A DNA stretch of 64,000 nt from positions 620,001 to 684,000 of the forward strand of contig JAJTUP010000032.1 in the NCBI GenBank assembly GCA_021399435.1, read 5' to 3'. The translations under genes and the position numbers were made by a program. Position 1 is the first letter of the stretch. Every line of letters begins with the position of its first letter. Positions 39,484-49,219 of the stretch are shown here, piece by piece. The notes under the pieces are model-generated. The model was not told the origin of the DNA, did not search any database, and was given only the letters and a program-made list of their open reading frames with translations. This DNA comes from Diaporthe sp. PMI_573 (lineage: Eukaryota > Ascomycota > Sordariomycetes > Diaporthales > Diaporthaceae).

Positions 39484-40435
39484 GTTGAAGCTGTGTTGGC
39501 AAGGCAGATTTACGGCGAGGGATTGTCAGCCATGCCTAGGCAGCTATCCCAGCCGTGATCCCCTCTCGAGTTCTGCCTAGCGCATCGCAAAGCCGAGCCA
39601 AGACGAATAAATACAATAGGTCTAACTAGTTATGTCAAAGGCCCACGAAATTTCCAGACACTCTTGGCCAAAGTTACCGTGCTAAATGTGATCAGTTTCA
39701 CAAGGTACAACGCCTTTGCTTAACTGTACTTCAGCTATAACCTATACATCTCATTCCTCCATTTTATAAATGGAGGGGATTTTCTTTCTAAGAAGTTTGG
39801 GACCTGTGATGGAGTAATAAATGATGTATCCTGAGCAGAGTATGAACACGTTGATCTGGACTCTCTCGGTATTTTGACCCTTACAAATGCAATCTTGAGT
39901 GGTAAAGTGTGGGAAAATATTGTGTAAATCTCAATCTCAATCCAAGCTGATCCTGCAACGCTCAATAATATCCACCAAGGGGATTTTGTACGGCGCTATC
40001 GAAGCTGCCATCGGCCTCAACGCCATTACTGAGGCATACAACGAGGCTTGAATGTTGGGGTCAGCCCTTCCACGATGACTCCCGTTCCTTAAACCAACCC
40101 ATTTAATCAGCAGTAATGAAGGCATTGGCCAAGTATAGCATGCAAAGGCTCTGGCCGACTACAAAAACGTAGTATTCACTGAATTAGCCCCGTGCGTGCG
40201 GAAGAGATGAGCTTATCCACTTTAAATGATCAATCTGCTCACTCGCCACTATGGCTGACTTTTCTCTCATCACTCCAATCTTCAAAAATAATGCTTTGTA
40301 TAGGGAGCACGGTGAAATTTTCTGCTTTAGCTCCCCCAGAAACATCTGCTGCCTCAACCTTGCCCTCGCTATCACCCCATGCTGGCAATATGCTTCATTC
40401 GTTTCATTAGAGGGGAAAGTATGACCGCCAAGCTC
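39484..40435. other. right flank of copia-B
   Basis: No gene is supported. A short plus-strand frame ending GAIEAAIGLNAITEAYNEA before a stop at about 40050 reads like a protein C-terminus, but nothing upstream joins it. Confidence 0.35.
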
Positions 40436-40544
40436 AGTGATGAAGAGCGCCTTTTCCGTACAGATGATAGCGTCTTTGTTTGCCTTATACAGCGGGTATT
40501 TTCTCTATCAGCCCCCAAATCGGGAAGGAGCACTGGTCGTGGTT

Positions 40545-41044
40545 CTAGTTATAACCTGATCGACCGTCTGTCTCCGCGTCTGTGGTGACTTTCGTTTCAG
40601 TGGATCCAGAGTTGCAACCACCCCGCCCGTCAGTCTCAGCGCTCATAACACCGTTGTGCTCGGCGACCTCAACAGAGTTGTAGCCAGACCGTCCGTCAGT
40701 CGTGAAATCAGTGAGACCCGCCCGGCTGGTAACATCAACAGAGTTGTACCCAGAGCGACCATCAGTGTTGGTGGCTATAGTGGCGCGCCGCGCGGTGGTC
40801 CCCACCGAGTTATAGCCAGAGCGGCCAGCGGTGGAGAGCTCATCTCGAGCCGCGGCGCCCACGTAGCTTTTGTATCCAGAGTGGCCCGGTTCCATAGCCG
40901 CGATGGAGACGGCGACCGGGGCGGAAAAGGCCGCGCGAGGAAGCAGAGTGGCCACAAAGGCGACGAAGATGGTGCACTGGGGCGCTTGTTAGTTAGCAAG
41001 GAGAGGAGACTCGGGTGGTTGGAAAATATAAGACTGACCTTCAT
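40545..41044 (-). CDS. secreted 22-residue-repeat protein (SGYNSV), copy A
   Basis: Exon 1 is 41044-41039 (Met-Lys only), then a 62-bp intron 41038-40977 with a CTAACTAAC branch site, then exon 2 40976-40545; 145 residues. Splicing creates a signal peptide (MKCTIFVAFVATLL, cleavage near the AFSA-PV region). The mature part repeats an R-S-G-Y-N-S-V core at residues 54, 76, 98, 120 (RGGCNSG) and 141, a 22-residue period, with an HSGYKS variant at 34. The last core ends the protein. Each later core is preceded by TDG-Arg; dibasic sites are rare (one ARR). It could be a repeat-bearing peptide precursor or a repetitive secreted effector or wall protein. No family recognised. A TATA-like box lies at about 41195-41204. 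Confidence 0.75.
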
Positions 41045-41194
41045 CTTGACCTCGAGAAGAAGGTTGCTAAAGCAAGGCGAGTATATATTTTTTGGCTCGT
41101 AATTTGATTTTATTATCCTAAAGAACATTTATAAAAGCTGAGTGAGGATGATCTGCTCTCGTAGACTTCAAATTTATGCCTGAAATCGACCGGC

Positions 41195-41204
41195 TTTTTA
41201 TATT
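41195..41204 (-). promoter_or_regulatory. TATA-like box of repeat-protein gene copy A
   Basis: On the minus strand AGAATATAAAAAGCCGG about 150 bp before the start codon, conserved in copy B. Confidence 0.45.
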
Positions 41205-41312
41205 CTCTAAGGTCCCGGTCCTTTAGAAATGTCTGCAACGGGAGTCTGCTTATAAACTAAAGTACTAATGATAACCAACTTTTGCAAGTCCTCTAAGGTC
41301 TACGTAAGTACA

Positions 41313-41885
41313 GCATCCCTGATGAGATGAAAAGAGAAGCAATATAGCGACGATGACACACCTTGCAGCGATTGCACGCCTGGGCTGTCCGGGCAGAGGA
41401 TTGCAGTTTGCCCTTACCGAGGCAATTCGCATACGATTTTGGAGCTCTGAAGATGCTCAACCTGCGTATCTAGTTGACTTGTTGATTTAATGCCCTGATC
41501 TCGTGACAATCTCGGCTGGAACCTCCACTGCTACCTCCGCCTCAACTTCGGCATTCTGCTCTTCATCACTAACGCCATAAATATCCTCTTCTTCAGCCAC
41601 AGGCTCTTCTTCGACCTGTTCTTTGACCTGTTCTTCTGCCCAGTGCCTGTGATGGAGTCAATGAGGGTAACCCAGGCACGGCTGCTACTCATCTTCGGCC
41701 CCCCTATGATACATTACAGTACTATATTACCTAAATATAATGTTTTATGGTGGAATGAAATTGAAGGAACTGTACATCTTCAAACCCAAGACCCGCCTTA
41801 CACGTCAAGAAGTACCAGCTTGTAAACAAAGTACAGTACTTTAGCGATGTTGTAGGAACTATATTCATATGGATTTCCTATCCAA
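41313..41885. other. fragmentary stretch with an acidic minus-strand frame
   Basis: On the minus strand about 41640-41490 reads as an acidic tail (Ala/Glu/Val-rich, ending IVTRSGH before a stop). A neighbouring frame contains AWVTLIDSITGTG, reminiscent of the WVTxID segment in pogo-type DDE transposases. Too short and out of frame to call a gene. Confidence 0.25.
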
Positions 41886-42170
41886 TTACAGGACAACAGC
41901 AAGATTGTCGTCTGAGAGGGCTCGTGGGCGTCCTCGAGTCTCTTGAAAGGCGTTGTTGAAGGTACGGTGATCAGGGTGAGCCTCACGGAGGGCCTTCCAG
42001 CCAGCAGTCTTGCCAAATCCAAACTGCTTAAAGATATCGCTTCGAAAATGACGTGTAGGCAGTGAATCTGCAAATTTGACTGCACCAATTAATTGGTTTT
42101 TCTTCGGCGTATCGTGAGGTATTGCTCCCATCGTGTAAAAGAATTCTTTCGTGAAGATACGCCGATGCAA
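41886..42170 (-). pseudogene. Tc1/mariner-type transposase N-terminal fragment
   Basis: The minus-strand frame has the helix-turn-helix region of fungal DDE transposases: KKNQLIGAVKFADSLP, SDIFKQFGFGKTAGWKALRE, and RGRPRALSDDNL (the GRPR hinge between the two DNA-binding helices). The catalytic domain is missing; the frame ends at 41886. Confidence 0.6.
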
Positions 42171-42419
42171 TGCGATTTGGGGCTATGTATTATTAGGATA
42201 TCATGTGAGTTATTCTCCTGTCAATCATCGATGCCATTACAGGTACTCGTGGCAATGCATCGGAAACATGTGCGCCCTGAGATGAGGCTGTCCGCGTTGA
42301 CTGATAGATTCCAGCTAGGTACGTTGTATCTGGACCAACTGATTCAAAGCCTTGGGCGAAAGAATATTCGGGCAAAAATTGAGTGAGCCTCGTGTCCCAG
42401 TCAAAAATAAGAGGTCCAG

Positions 42420-42896
42420 TTGTCACTGGGAACTCGGGCAATGGTGTTATGGGAATGCTATGTCAACCTCTCCAAAAGGGACGTCGTCCTGAGCGTCCCG
42501 AGCACACCCAGAATGGGGATCCCGGTCAGGGCGTCTATCGGAAATCTGAGCATCCTCCCAGGCCCTCAAGACTCGCGCTTTGATGGCTTGAAAACAGAGC
42601 ACACAATGGAGCGGAGGCGCCTGGACGTCGAGTATTCTCGGCAAAAGGAAGAACTCGATGCGCAGCTACGTGAAGGAGCGCAAGATTTCACGGTCAAGTT
42701 GAATGACACGGTCCAAATGTTGAATCGATTGGTCCATGGACACATTGCCAAACAGGTACAGCTCCGCATACAGCAAGATGGATTAGATGGCGAGTATGAG
42801 ATGATGAAGACAAATGCGGAATTAGAGCTGCGTCGCAAGGTTGAATCTTTAATTTCCGAATCCATACTGGGTGTGAGTGGCATTCTTTGGATTTGA
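42420..42896 (+). CDS. hypothetical coiled-coil protein fragment
   Basis: From about 42600 the frame is strongly charged and helical (MERRRLDVEYSRQKEELDAQ, MKTNAELELRRKVESLISES), a likely coiled coil. No reliable start: the upstream part has no family features. A GTGTGAGT donor-like site near 42866 could begin an intron. Unrecognised; could be a piece of a larger gene. Confidence 0.3.
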   Translation: MSLGTRAMVLWECYVNLSKRDVVLSVPSTPRMGIPVRASIGNLSILPGPQDSRFDGLKTEHTMERRRLDVEYSRQKEELDAQLREGAQDFTVKLNDTVQMLNRLVHGHIAKQVQLRIQQDGLDGEYEMMKTNAELELRRKVESLISESILGVSGILWI

Positions 42897-44667
42897 AAAG
42901 GGGCATCAATATCACCAACCATTGTGGCAAAGCCCAGATTGGTCTACTGTCATATAGGCTGACGATTATCAATAGGCTATTCTTAGCGGAGAACCGGGTA
43001 CGTTTAAAAACGATTCAAGGGTCCAGTTGAGTTAACCCTGGTTTCTGGGGCCCTATCGTCGACGCGAGCAGACCGGGTGATAGGGCACCAGTATTCGAGA
43101 GAAAAGAGCAGGTGTCACGGCGTTAAGTTGGCCGGTCAGTAAGAGGCGATAAACTAGGCATCTACGGTATTTGCTAGAGCATTGCTTTTCCGCCGCCCTT
43201 CCAGCATGGAGCAAACACTCTCCAACGTTAACTGGAAGCTGCATGTGCTTTGGAAAGCGAAGCTCTTTCCACACTGGCTATTGTGGCTTTGGGCCCTACG
43301 AAGCCACCGCGGATCGCATTTTTGCATCCCCGAGTGCATTAGTTCGAAAATGAGGAAGCAATATCACCCCACATTTATACTGTGTGCACACGATCTTTTT
43401 AGGCCGTGCTTGAGGCCTTGTACAAGTAAAAGGTTGAAAATTGTGCTCCGTCGAAAGGGGTTGAGATAACTGGCTGTCGACACTCTCAGTATTGATTCAC
43501 GAGCCAGGACGGTCTACCTTGAGCGCATCGAAACCTATGGCCGCGGAGTCAAGAGTTGCAATGAAACTCGAGTTATAGCGCTTCCCAAATTCGTGGATTC
43601 GGAACAGATGAATATCGACTGCATGTTCGGCCGACAGCGCAAGGAGGTTTATGCAGACAAGCCATAAGCTTTCGTAGGGCGTGCAGGAGATATGTCTTGC
43701 GGGCGAACGATGCCAGGAAACCAGTGAATGAGAATAGTCTGCTGATAAGTGAAAGGGGAGCCCACTCCGTATGGAGGGGAGAGTACTAAAGCTGACCTTG
43801 TCATTCGGCAAACCTCCCCGCCAATTGGAACTTCTACGGCAAACGCCGCCCGGATTCCCCGGGTGTTAGGAATGCAACGCGTCTCAATCACACTAACCCT
43901 AAAGCTACACAGACGTAGCCGTGTCCTAACATTACAGCTGCAAGATACCGTGTGATCATACTGTACCAGTAAGAGCCATGGGCGCGTTCGACACCAAACG
44001 CCGCGCCCGTTCATGGGCTGAATGCCACACCAAAGCGAGTAGTTCAACAGCATCATTCCGTGACTGGTCGTAGGATACGGTCAATGTTAGTCAGCAGAGG
44101 CCTTCTCCGGGGACTCAATGCCACCAAGCAAGTGATTCACCTATTGTCATTCTGTGCATTAGCCTGCCAATGTTATCGCTAGGCCCTGTCTATAGCTGAA
44201 CGCCACACAAAAGTGAGCGGTTTCACCAGTGTCGTTCCCGTGTATTAGCCTACCTTGTCGCTAGGGCGCCGGGATAATGCAACTATTGCTGTAAACGAGA
44301 AGCTCCTCCACCACAACGGCTGATTGTGTGGCACCTCGGGACTCCAAGGAACCTTGTGCAACTGGTTCAGCTGCGCAGTAAAGCAATGTTGCAGGGTACT
44401 CCATCCGGAAGGGATTTGCGCTTTGGAAAGCAGAACAATGCCCAACAAATGCGGGCTGTTGTAGAGGACTTCAGTGCTTTGATCGGGCAGGAGGAGGGAC
44501 GAGCGACGGCGGAGAGTTATAAAGAGGATGAGTACGGAAGCCATGCAAGGGGATTCGAGACCTGTCTTTCTCCCCGGCTCCAAGTTTCTCTGCAGATACA
44601 AGATTTGCGTGTGCCAAGTTTCTAGACTTTTAATGCCACTTCCCTCCCCGAATCGAGTCATCGAAAC
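42897..44667. other. intergenic region with three imperfect tandem repeats
   Basis: No gene supported. Three diverged units starting GCTGAATGCCACACC (44017), GGACTCAATGCCACC (44111) and GCTGAACGCCACAC (44195) recur at about 84-94 bp and share a C(C/A)AAG-GAG-TTCA-CATT(C)-GTG pattern. They end near 44275. Confidence 0.45.
44017..44275 (+). repeat. three imperfect tandem repeats of about 84-94 bp
   Basis: Units begin at 44017, 44111 and 44195. Conservation is best over the first 45-50 bases of each. They lie about 390 bp upstream of the rhodopsin-like gene remnant. Confidence 0.5.
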
Positions 44668-45254
44668 ATGTCGTCAAACGAGACCATCGGCGCCGTGCCA
44701 CCCCCACCAGGTGTTGTGTCCAACTTCGATGATCCGCCCAGCTCGGCACTGGTCAACACGGCCACTAGTATCGCCCTCGCACTCTTCTCAACATGCTTCG
44801 TGGCATTGCGGTTTTATACCACGCTTGGTATCACCCGCGTGCGAGGGCCTGCAGATCGTAAGCTGCGAAAATGCCACAATTAACTGTTCAAGCCACCTCT
44901 AACTTGTCTACCTAGTTCTGTTAGCTCTCGCCTGGGTATGTTGCCAGTTGTTGTTCCTACGGTAGCTCCTGGAAGCTAAACCCAATCCAGCTGCTAGCTG
45001 TCGCCTTTTCGGTATCGGCCTGCATTCGTCAGTATGCCCACATGTAGGCACGTCTGATATTCGCCAAGCCCTTCTTTAAGAGACATTTCCCGAAGCTTCT
45101 CGGGAGCTCTTACGGAGCTCACTCAGCTCCTTATGGTAGCCGGTCGAGGCGATGGATAACACAGTCCGATGCGGAGAGGTATCCGCTGCCATCGCAAGAC
45201 GGAAATATGGTACCCCTGGATAACACTTTTGGAAATTCTCTATCACGTAAGTAA
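44668..45254 (+). pseudogene. rhodopsin-domain (PTH11/SAT-like) membrane protein, internally deleted
   Basis: Exon 1 44668-44857 encodes MSSNETIGAVPPPPG, a first membrane helix (SIALALFSTCFVALRFYTTL) and RGPAD. A 58-bp intron 44858-44915 joins LLLALAW (44916-44935), after which a GTATG donor follows. The remaining six or so helices are missing. The cytosolic tail resumes near 45068: AKPFFKRHFPKLLGSSYG, then RRWITQSDAERYPLPSQDG and NTFGNSLSR, the usual tail of these fungal seven-helix proteins. Start and tail are thus kept and the core deleted. It cannot make a receptor-like protein. Confidence 0.6.
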
Positions 45255-45689
45255 CTATGACTGTGCAAGGGACCAGGCGGTTGAAGCGGTGCCAAAATCA
45301 ACCATATGGAGCCGAGCGCTGACTGTACGATATCTTCAGAGACTGCCATCCTCGACGGAGCCTCGAACAAAGATATTAGTTATAGTAAGTAATAACTACT
45401 ATTATCAGTATTGATAATCACACAGAACCTTCATGGTGTTGTGAGGTATGTCTTAGCTGTGACGGTTTCAATGGCTCTTGATCTTTAGCGTAATACGCTT
45501 GTCAGTAGTAATGATCATTGGCGGTTGGGCCATTGAGGTGTTGGATGGAATAATCAGATTGAAGACTGAAGAGATCATTATGAAAGCTGTCTACTGTGAT
45601 AACGACCGTGCTCTTTCCGTATACGGTTCTTCAGGCTGGCTCGCTTGGATACCGAGCTATCAAGCTCCTGTGTGGCGGGTTATGAGCGT
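45255..45689. other. non-coding stretch before a hAT end
   Basis: No supported gene; the small frame at 45478-45696 shows no motif. Confidence 0.35.
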
Positions 45690-45753
45690 TCCTTGATATT
45701 GTATTGTATGTATTGCCGTATATTGTTTTATTGTCATATTATTAGCAACACTG
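45690..45753 (+). mobile_element. orphan right end of an hAT-2-like transposon
   Basis: GATATTGTATTGTATGTATTG repeats followed by ATATTATTAGCAACACTG, the same terminus as hAT-2 at 20660. No transposase adjoins it. Confidence 0.65.
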
Positions 45754-46902
45754 GATTGGTACCTGTTTAATCCCTCGCCGTAACCCCCCCCCTCCCCGTG
45801 TAACCAGAAACCTGGTCAATCCCATCTTCCGTCCATTCTCACCTTTCACTTCCAACTTTAAGCTTCATGGTGATCTCATGGCACAACCTCATTACCTGAG
45901 CCGACATCATGGTGCCACGAGGCTCAGGAGTCGTATCGAGTTCGGAAAGGAGGATGAGAAGAGGTGAAAGAAAGGGAGAAGGGCATCCTCTCCAGCTCGA
46001 GGGGACAGCATAGTCTTTATAGGTCGCATACCCCTCCGGTGATCATTTGGCCACGGCTGGTGTGTGGCTGGACCAACCAACATAACAAGACTGCCCCTAT
46101 GCCTCCGGTTTCTGTGACCCACTGCGAATTCCTAGGAAGTCGCAGTGGAGACCTAGCAGGCTCCTGGCTCATTCTTGGTCTAGTTGTGGCTATATAACCT
46201 TACGTCGCCTTGAGAGCTGACGCCACTGCCTTAAACCTGTGATCATCATCCCTCGATTTGTGTTGTGACGTCTGGATGATTAGCTCTGATGTGGACTAGT
46301 TCTGAAGGAACGTGGGATTACCATGGCCTGGCTGTGTATCTCATGGGCTGCCTCGCAACCAGGGACTGCCCTTTTAGACACCTACAGCAGTCATCCCATC
46401 ATGTCGTCAGCCTATGAAGGCTAACAGTAATCACTATGAAATGTAGAATCATAATAAAACTATACTTTCTAGATTGCTTAGAAAACCATTCTAAAACTTA
46501 ACTATATCCCTAGCCAGACTAAAGTATCCCTCGCAGTATTGATATATCTCCTTGACTTCCTCTATCTCCTTACTGCTTTAACAGAAGCCAGGCCATAAGC
46601 TGTTTTCCTTTGTAACGTCGAGGATCAAATAAAAGATTTTTCTCTCGTTGGGTCGTTCTCTCCCTCCCGTGATGCCACCCTAGAGCCACCACCCTAGATC
46701 TGCCCGCTTTCTCTCGTTGAGTCCTGTTCTTGATGGATCCATGATTGTCTTGATGAATTAGGGTATGTTCCTGTCAAACTCAGTTCAGGATTAACATTTA
46801 GCCTTGTTTGAAGAAAAGGTAATATTGACAACGCATTTGAATCGAGAGACTACGTACAGTCTAATACCACAGAAGTGGCAACGAACCCAGTATTGCACAC
46901 CA
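45754..46902. other. intergenic region
   Basis: Contains a C-run near 45785. Nothing recognisable; small frames on both strands are likely chance. Confidence 0.4.
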
Positions 46903-47118
46903 TCATGGCGTTGGCAGGAATGCGCTCGATGTGCAGGCGAGCTGGCATACACCATATGCCGCTTGGCATTGTGCGATCATAGGGGGAAAATAGAACCCGG
47001 AGGCGATGCACGCCGTGAGGGCAGTTGCGCAGGCAACGTGACACGCAACAGAGACAGCTGGGCCACCTATCGCTGGGGTTATACCAGCGAGTACTAGCGC
47101 CAGGGTTGTAAATCGCAT
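46903..47118 (-). CDS. small secreted cysteine-rich protein, effector-like
   Basis: A 71-residue product with a signal peptide (MRFTTLALVLAGITPAIG) and a 53-residue mature part. Six cysteines (26, 30, 37, 51, 58, 62) form the pattern C-X3-C-X6-C-X13-C-X6-C-X3-C, which is mirror-symmetric. Small Ala-rich helical segments around each triad suggest a disulphide-pinned helical hairpin. Fungi have families of such short Cys-rich secreted proteins; function is unknown. ATG 47118 is chosen because the signal peptide starts there. No intron is needed. Confidence 0.65.
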   Translation of the reverse strand: MRFTTLALVLAGITPAIGGPAVSVACHVACATALTACIASGFYFPPMIAQCQAAYGVCQLACTSSAFLPTP

Positions 47119-48261
47119 CTTTTGAAATGATCGTAATAATATTAAATAGCGAGAATGAGGAGGAGCCTGTTGACAGACAAGGCGACGAAAGATTTAGTTG
47201 GGCATGGCGTGGCCTATTGCTCTTTAAGTGTCGCTTTCGTTCTGCAACCTCGATGACGTGGTGTAAGACAGGCACCACAACGTGCATCAGCTGACTGCTG
47301 GCTAAGATTCTACTGGCTCCGGATGGGTTACGTCGACAAAGCCACAATATCAGTGTCGCGGGGCATCGTGTCAAGGATTCATTGGACGAGAAAGAAGCTG
47401 GGCAAACTGGCTCCGCTGTCTTCTTTTTCGCCTCGGCTCTGAGCAGGGTGAACGCAACCAGACATTGCTGCGGGCTCTGGATGGGCCATGCTTAATCGTG
47501 GACACCCATAAAGTCGCATGATGCGCTGCTGCCGCCTGTAGTAGTGCGGCTGGTTGGGCGTGTCTCACAGAAGCGCCGTGGCACCAGAAGGCAACGTTTA
47601 GTGGGCCGCCAAAGGTCCATGCGGCCGCCTGCCATGCCTGCCATGCAGTGTGCCACAACCCCCGCGGCATTCGTCGCAGCATGGCGACGTCGATCAGTGC
47701 CTTGTGATCAAACGCAAGGCAGCATCCCCGCTCAGGATCACAGTGGCTGTCATGTCGACCGTGGCTGGCCGGTCGCGGACCGTGCTGCAGGAAGGCTCCC
47801 CAACCTAGGCCATCAGCCAATGGCGCAGCTGCCCGAGATCCAGGGTACGCCAGCAACGGTCAGCCAGCATTTGATGCAGCCACCTGACTTTGCAAACCAG
47901 GTGGAAGCCCCTCCCGGGGCCCTGGGAGCTATTCGTCTAATAAGCTAAGCTAGATTTTCTAGATTTTCTTTTAGACTTCCTTCTAGATTTTAAGTTAGAT
48001 TTTGAATCAAATTTTGTTAAACGGAAACGCTCGATTTCGGCTATGTGCCTACGTGGCGTGTGTGACGGCAGCCACGGTAGGCAAGCCACCAGCCGTCACA
48101 AGGACCCTAACCCTTAGCCCCACAGTCGCGTCAAGACTTTGCGAGCCAGAGGACCGCCAGAGCTCCCCCCTTTTCTTCTCCCCTCCTCAGCTTAGAATAT
48201 TCGTTGACAGCGCCAATAGACCCTGCGCACTCGTTCATCGAAAGGGGTACAAACGCGAAGT
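47119..48261. other. GC-rich stretch and TAGATTTT repeats
   Basis: About 47400-47930 is markedly GC-rich with long open frames on both strands (expected from composition) and no motifs. It ends sharply at 47940 in an AT-rich run of CTAGATTTT-type repeats (47950-48005). This looks like the border of an inserted segment. Confidence 0.35.
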
Positions 48262-48453
48262 ATGACCCGCGCCAAGCGACCGCAGCGTGCGGAGACATCC
48301 GGTCCTGGGCAGTCATTCACATCAGATACCTCATCTCATACACCTAAGCGTCGACGCCGAGATTCTCCCAATTATCAAGAATTTGGTTCAGACACAGAAC
48401 TCAACAGCTCCCAAGCTACGGATGACTACAAGCTCTCGTTTTACAAACAGTGA
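48262..48453 (+). CDS. hypothetical basic N-terminal fragment, 63 residues
   Basis: MTRAKRPQRAETSGPGQS followed by SHTPKRRRRDSPNYQEF: a basic, Ser/Pro-rich, nuclear-looking segment ending at a stop. It may be the first piece of a broken gene; the next 100 bp show no continuation. Unrecognised. Confidence 0.3.
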   Translation: MTRAKRPQRAETSGPGQSFTSDTSSHTPKRRRRDSPNYQEFGSDTELNSSQATDDYKLSFYKQ

Positions 48454-48561
48454 ACGGGCCTGTGTGTTGAACCGATACCTTCGCCGTTCTTTACAAATAT
48501 CCCCACCAGAGAATTCTCCTGCGATGTCTTTTTGTCAATTTGGGACCAAGACTGGATTTTT

Positions 48562-48897
48562 CTGATGGTGAGGACCAGGTTTTTACCGGCAAAGCTTTGG
48601 ATGAAAAGTGATAATGGTATCAAGTGAGGTGATGAAGGCTATGCATGACAACCCTCTTCGTGGCCAGTTTGAAGGGAGCCGCTGGCATTCGAGAGGTGGT
48701 CCTAGGAATACGCTCGAGAGGGAGGTAGAAAGGGCCACGTCTTAGTCTTTCGTGATTCCTATGGAGTCACAAATGTGTGTTAAGGATGGTCCGTGCATAG
48801 ATAACCCAGCGTCGGAAAGTCTTTATGGTATTGACTTCAACCTTTTGTCTTCGGCTTTAGACTTGACTAAAGATGACTTATACGGGACTGTTGTGGT
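48562..48897 (+). pseudogene. duplicated 3' fragment of the 58.5-kb unknown gene
   Basis: Matches the reverse complement of about 58322-58657: the coding end (DGEDQVFTGKALDEK, then MKAMHDNPLRGQFEGSRW) plus about 150 bp of 3' flank. A TGA-bearing change after DEK and other substitutions break the frame. Homology stops abruptly on both sides. Confidence 0.75.
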
Positions 48898-49039
48898 AGT
48901 GTTGCAGTGCTAGTCTGAAAACTTAAAGTTTTGGTGGGTAGGTTTGTTTTTGGTACAGATCGCGTCCTAGTTTTTCGTGTCAATTTCGCATCATTCTAAC
49001 TACTTAACTATTCAATACGCTAAAACTCAGCAACTGTTC

Positions 49040-49219
49040 CTTAGTCAAGAGGTCCATCCTTACGGTCGGAATTGAGCTGTCAAGACCACAGTCTGAGATG
49101 ATCTGCGATATCGACATGAAGGGATCAGAAGCAATAGAACGCAGCATATGTCTTGTATCGCGATCATCTAGTAGGCGTGGTCGTCCACGACCCGTTTTCG
49201 AAACGCCCGGATTCTCATA
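49040..49219 (-). pseudogene. Tc1/mariner transposase DNA-binding fragment
   Basis: The minus-strand frame reads KTGRGRPRLLDDRDTRHMLR, then FMSISQIISDCGLDSS and TVRMDLLTK. It is the second helix-turn-helix of Tc1-type transposases (GRPRxLxxRDxRxxxR). No catalytic domain follows. CAGTGC(T/C)AGTC(T/C)GAA followed by TTTTGGTGGG occurs in direct orientation at 48905 and 49431 and may be element ends. Confidence 0.6.

Larger units (their letters stand above)
40436..41312 (-). repeat. inverted duplication unit, copy A of the repeat-protein gene
   Basis: Closely matches 60931-61803 in opposite orientation, covering promoter, both exons, intron and about 110 bp beyond the stop. Mismatches are scattered, with a few single-base indels. 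The homology ends abruptly on both sides. Confidence 0.88.

Noticed and set aside
40545..41044. Classical Kex2-processed ribosomal-peptide precursor
   Set aside because: Lys-Arg sites do not precede each repeat and no UstYa-type gene was found, so the stronger claim is not made; it stays a candidate in the findings.
47371..47948. Long overlapping frames on both strands in the GC-rich block
   Set aside because: High GC alone lengthens frames in all phases; no domain, signal peptide or splice pattern was seen.
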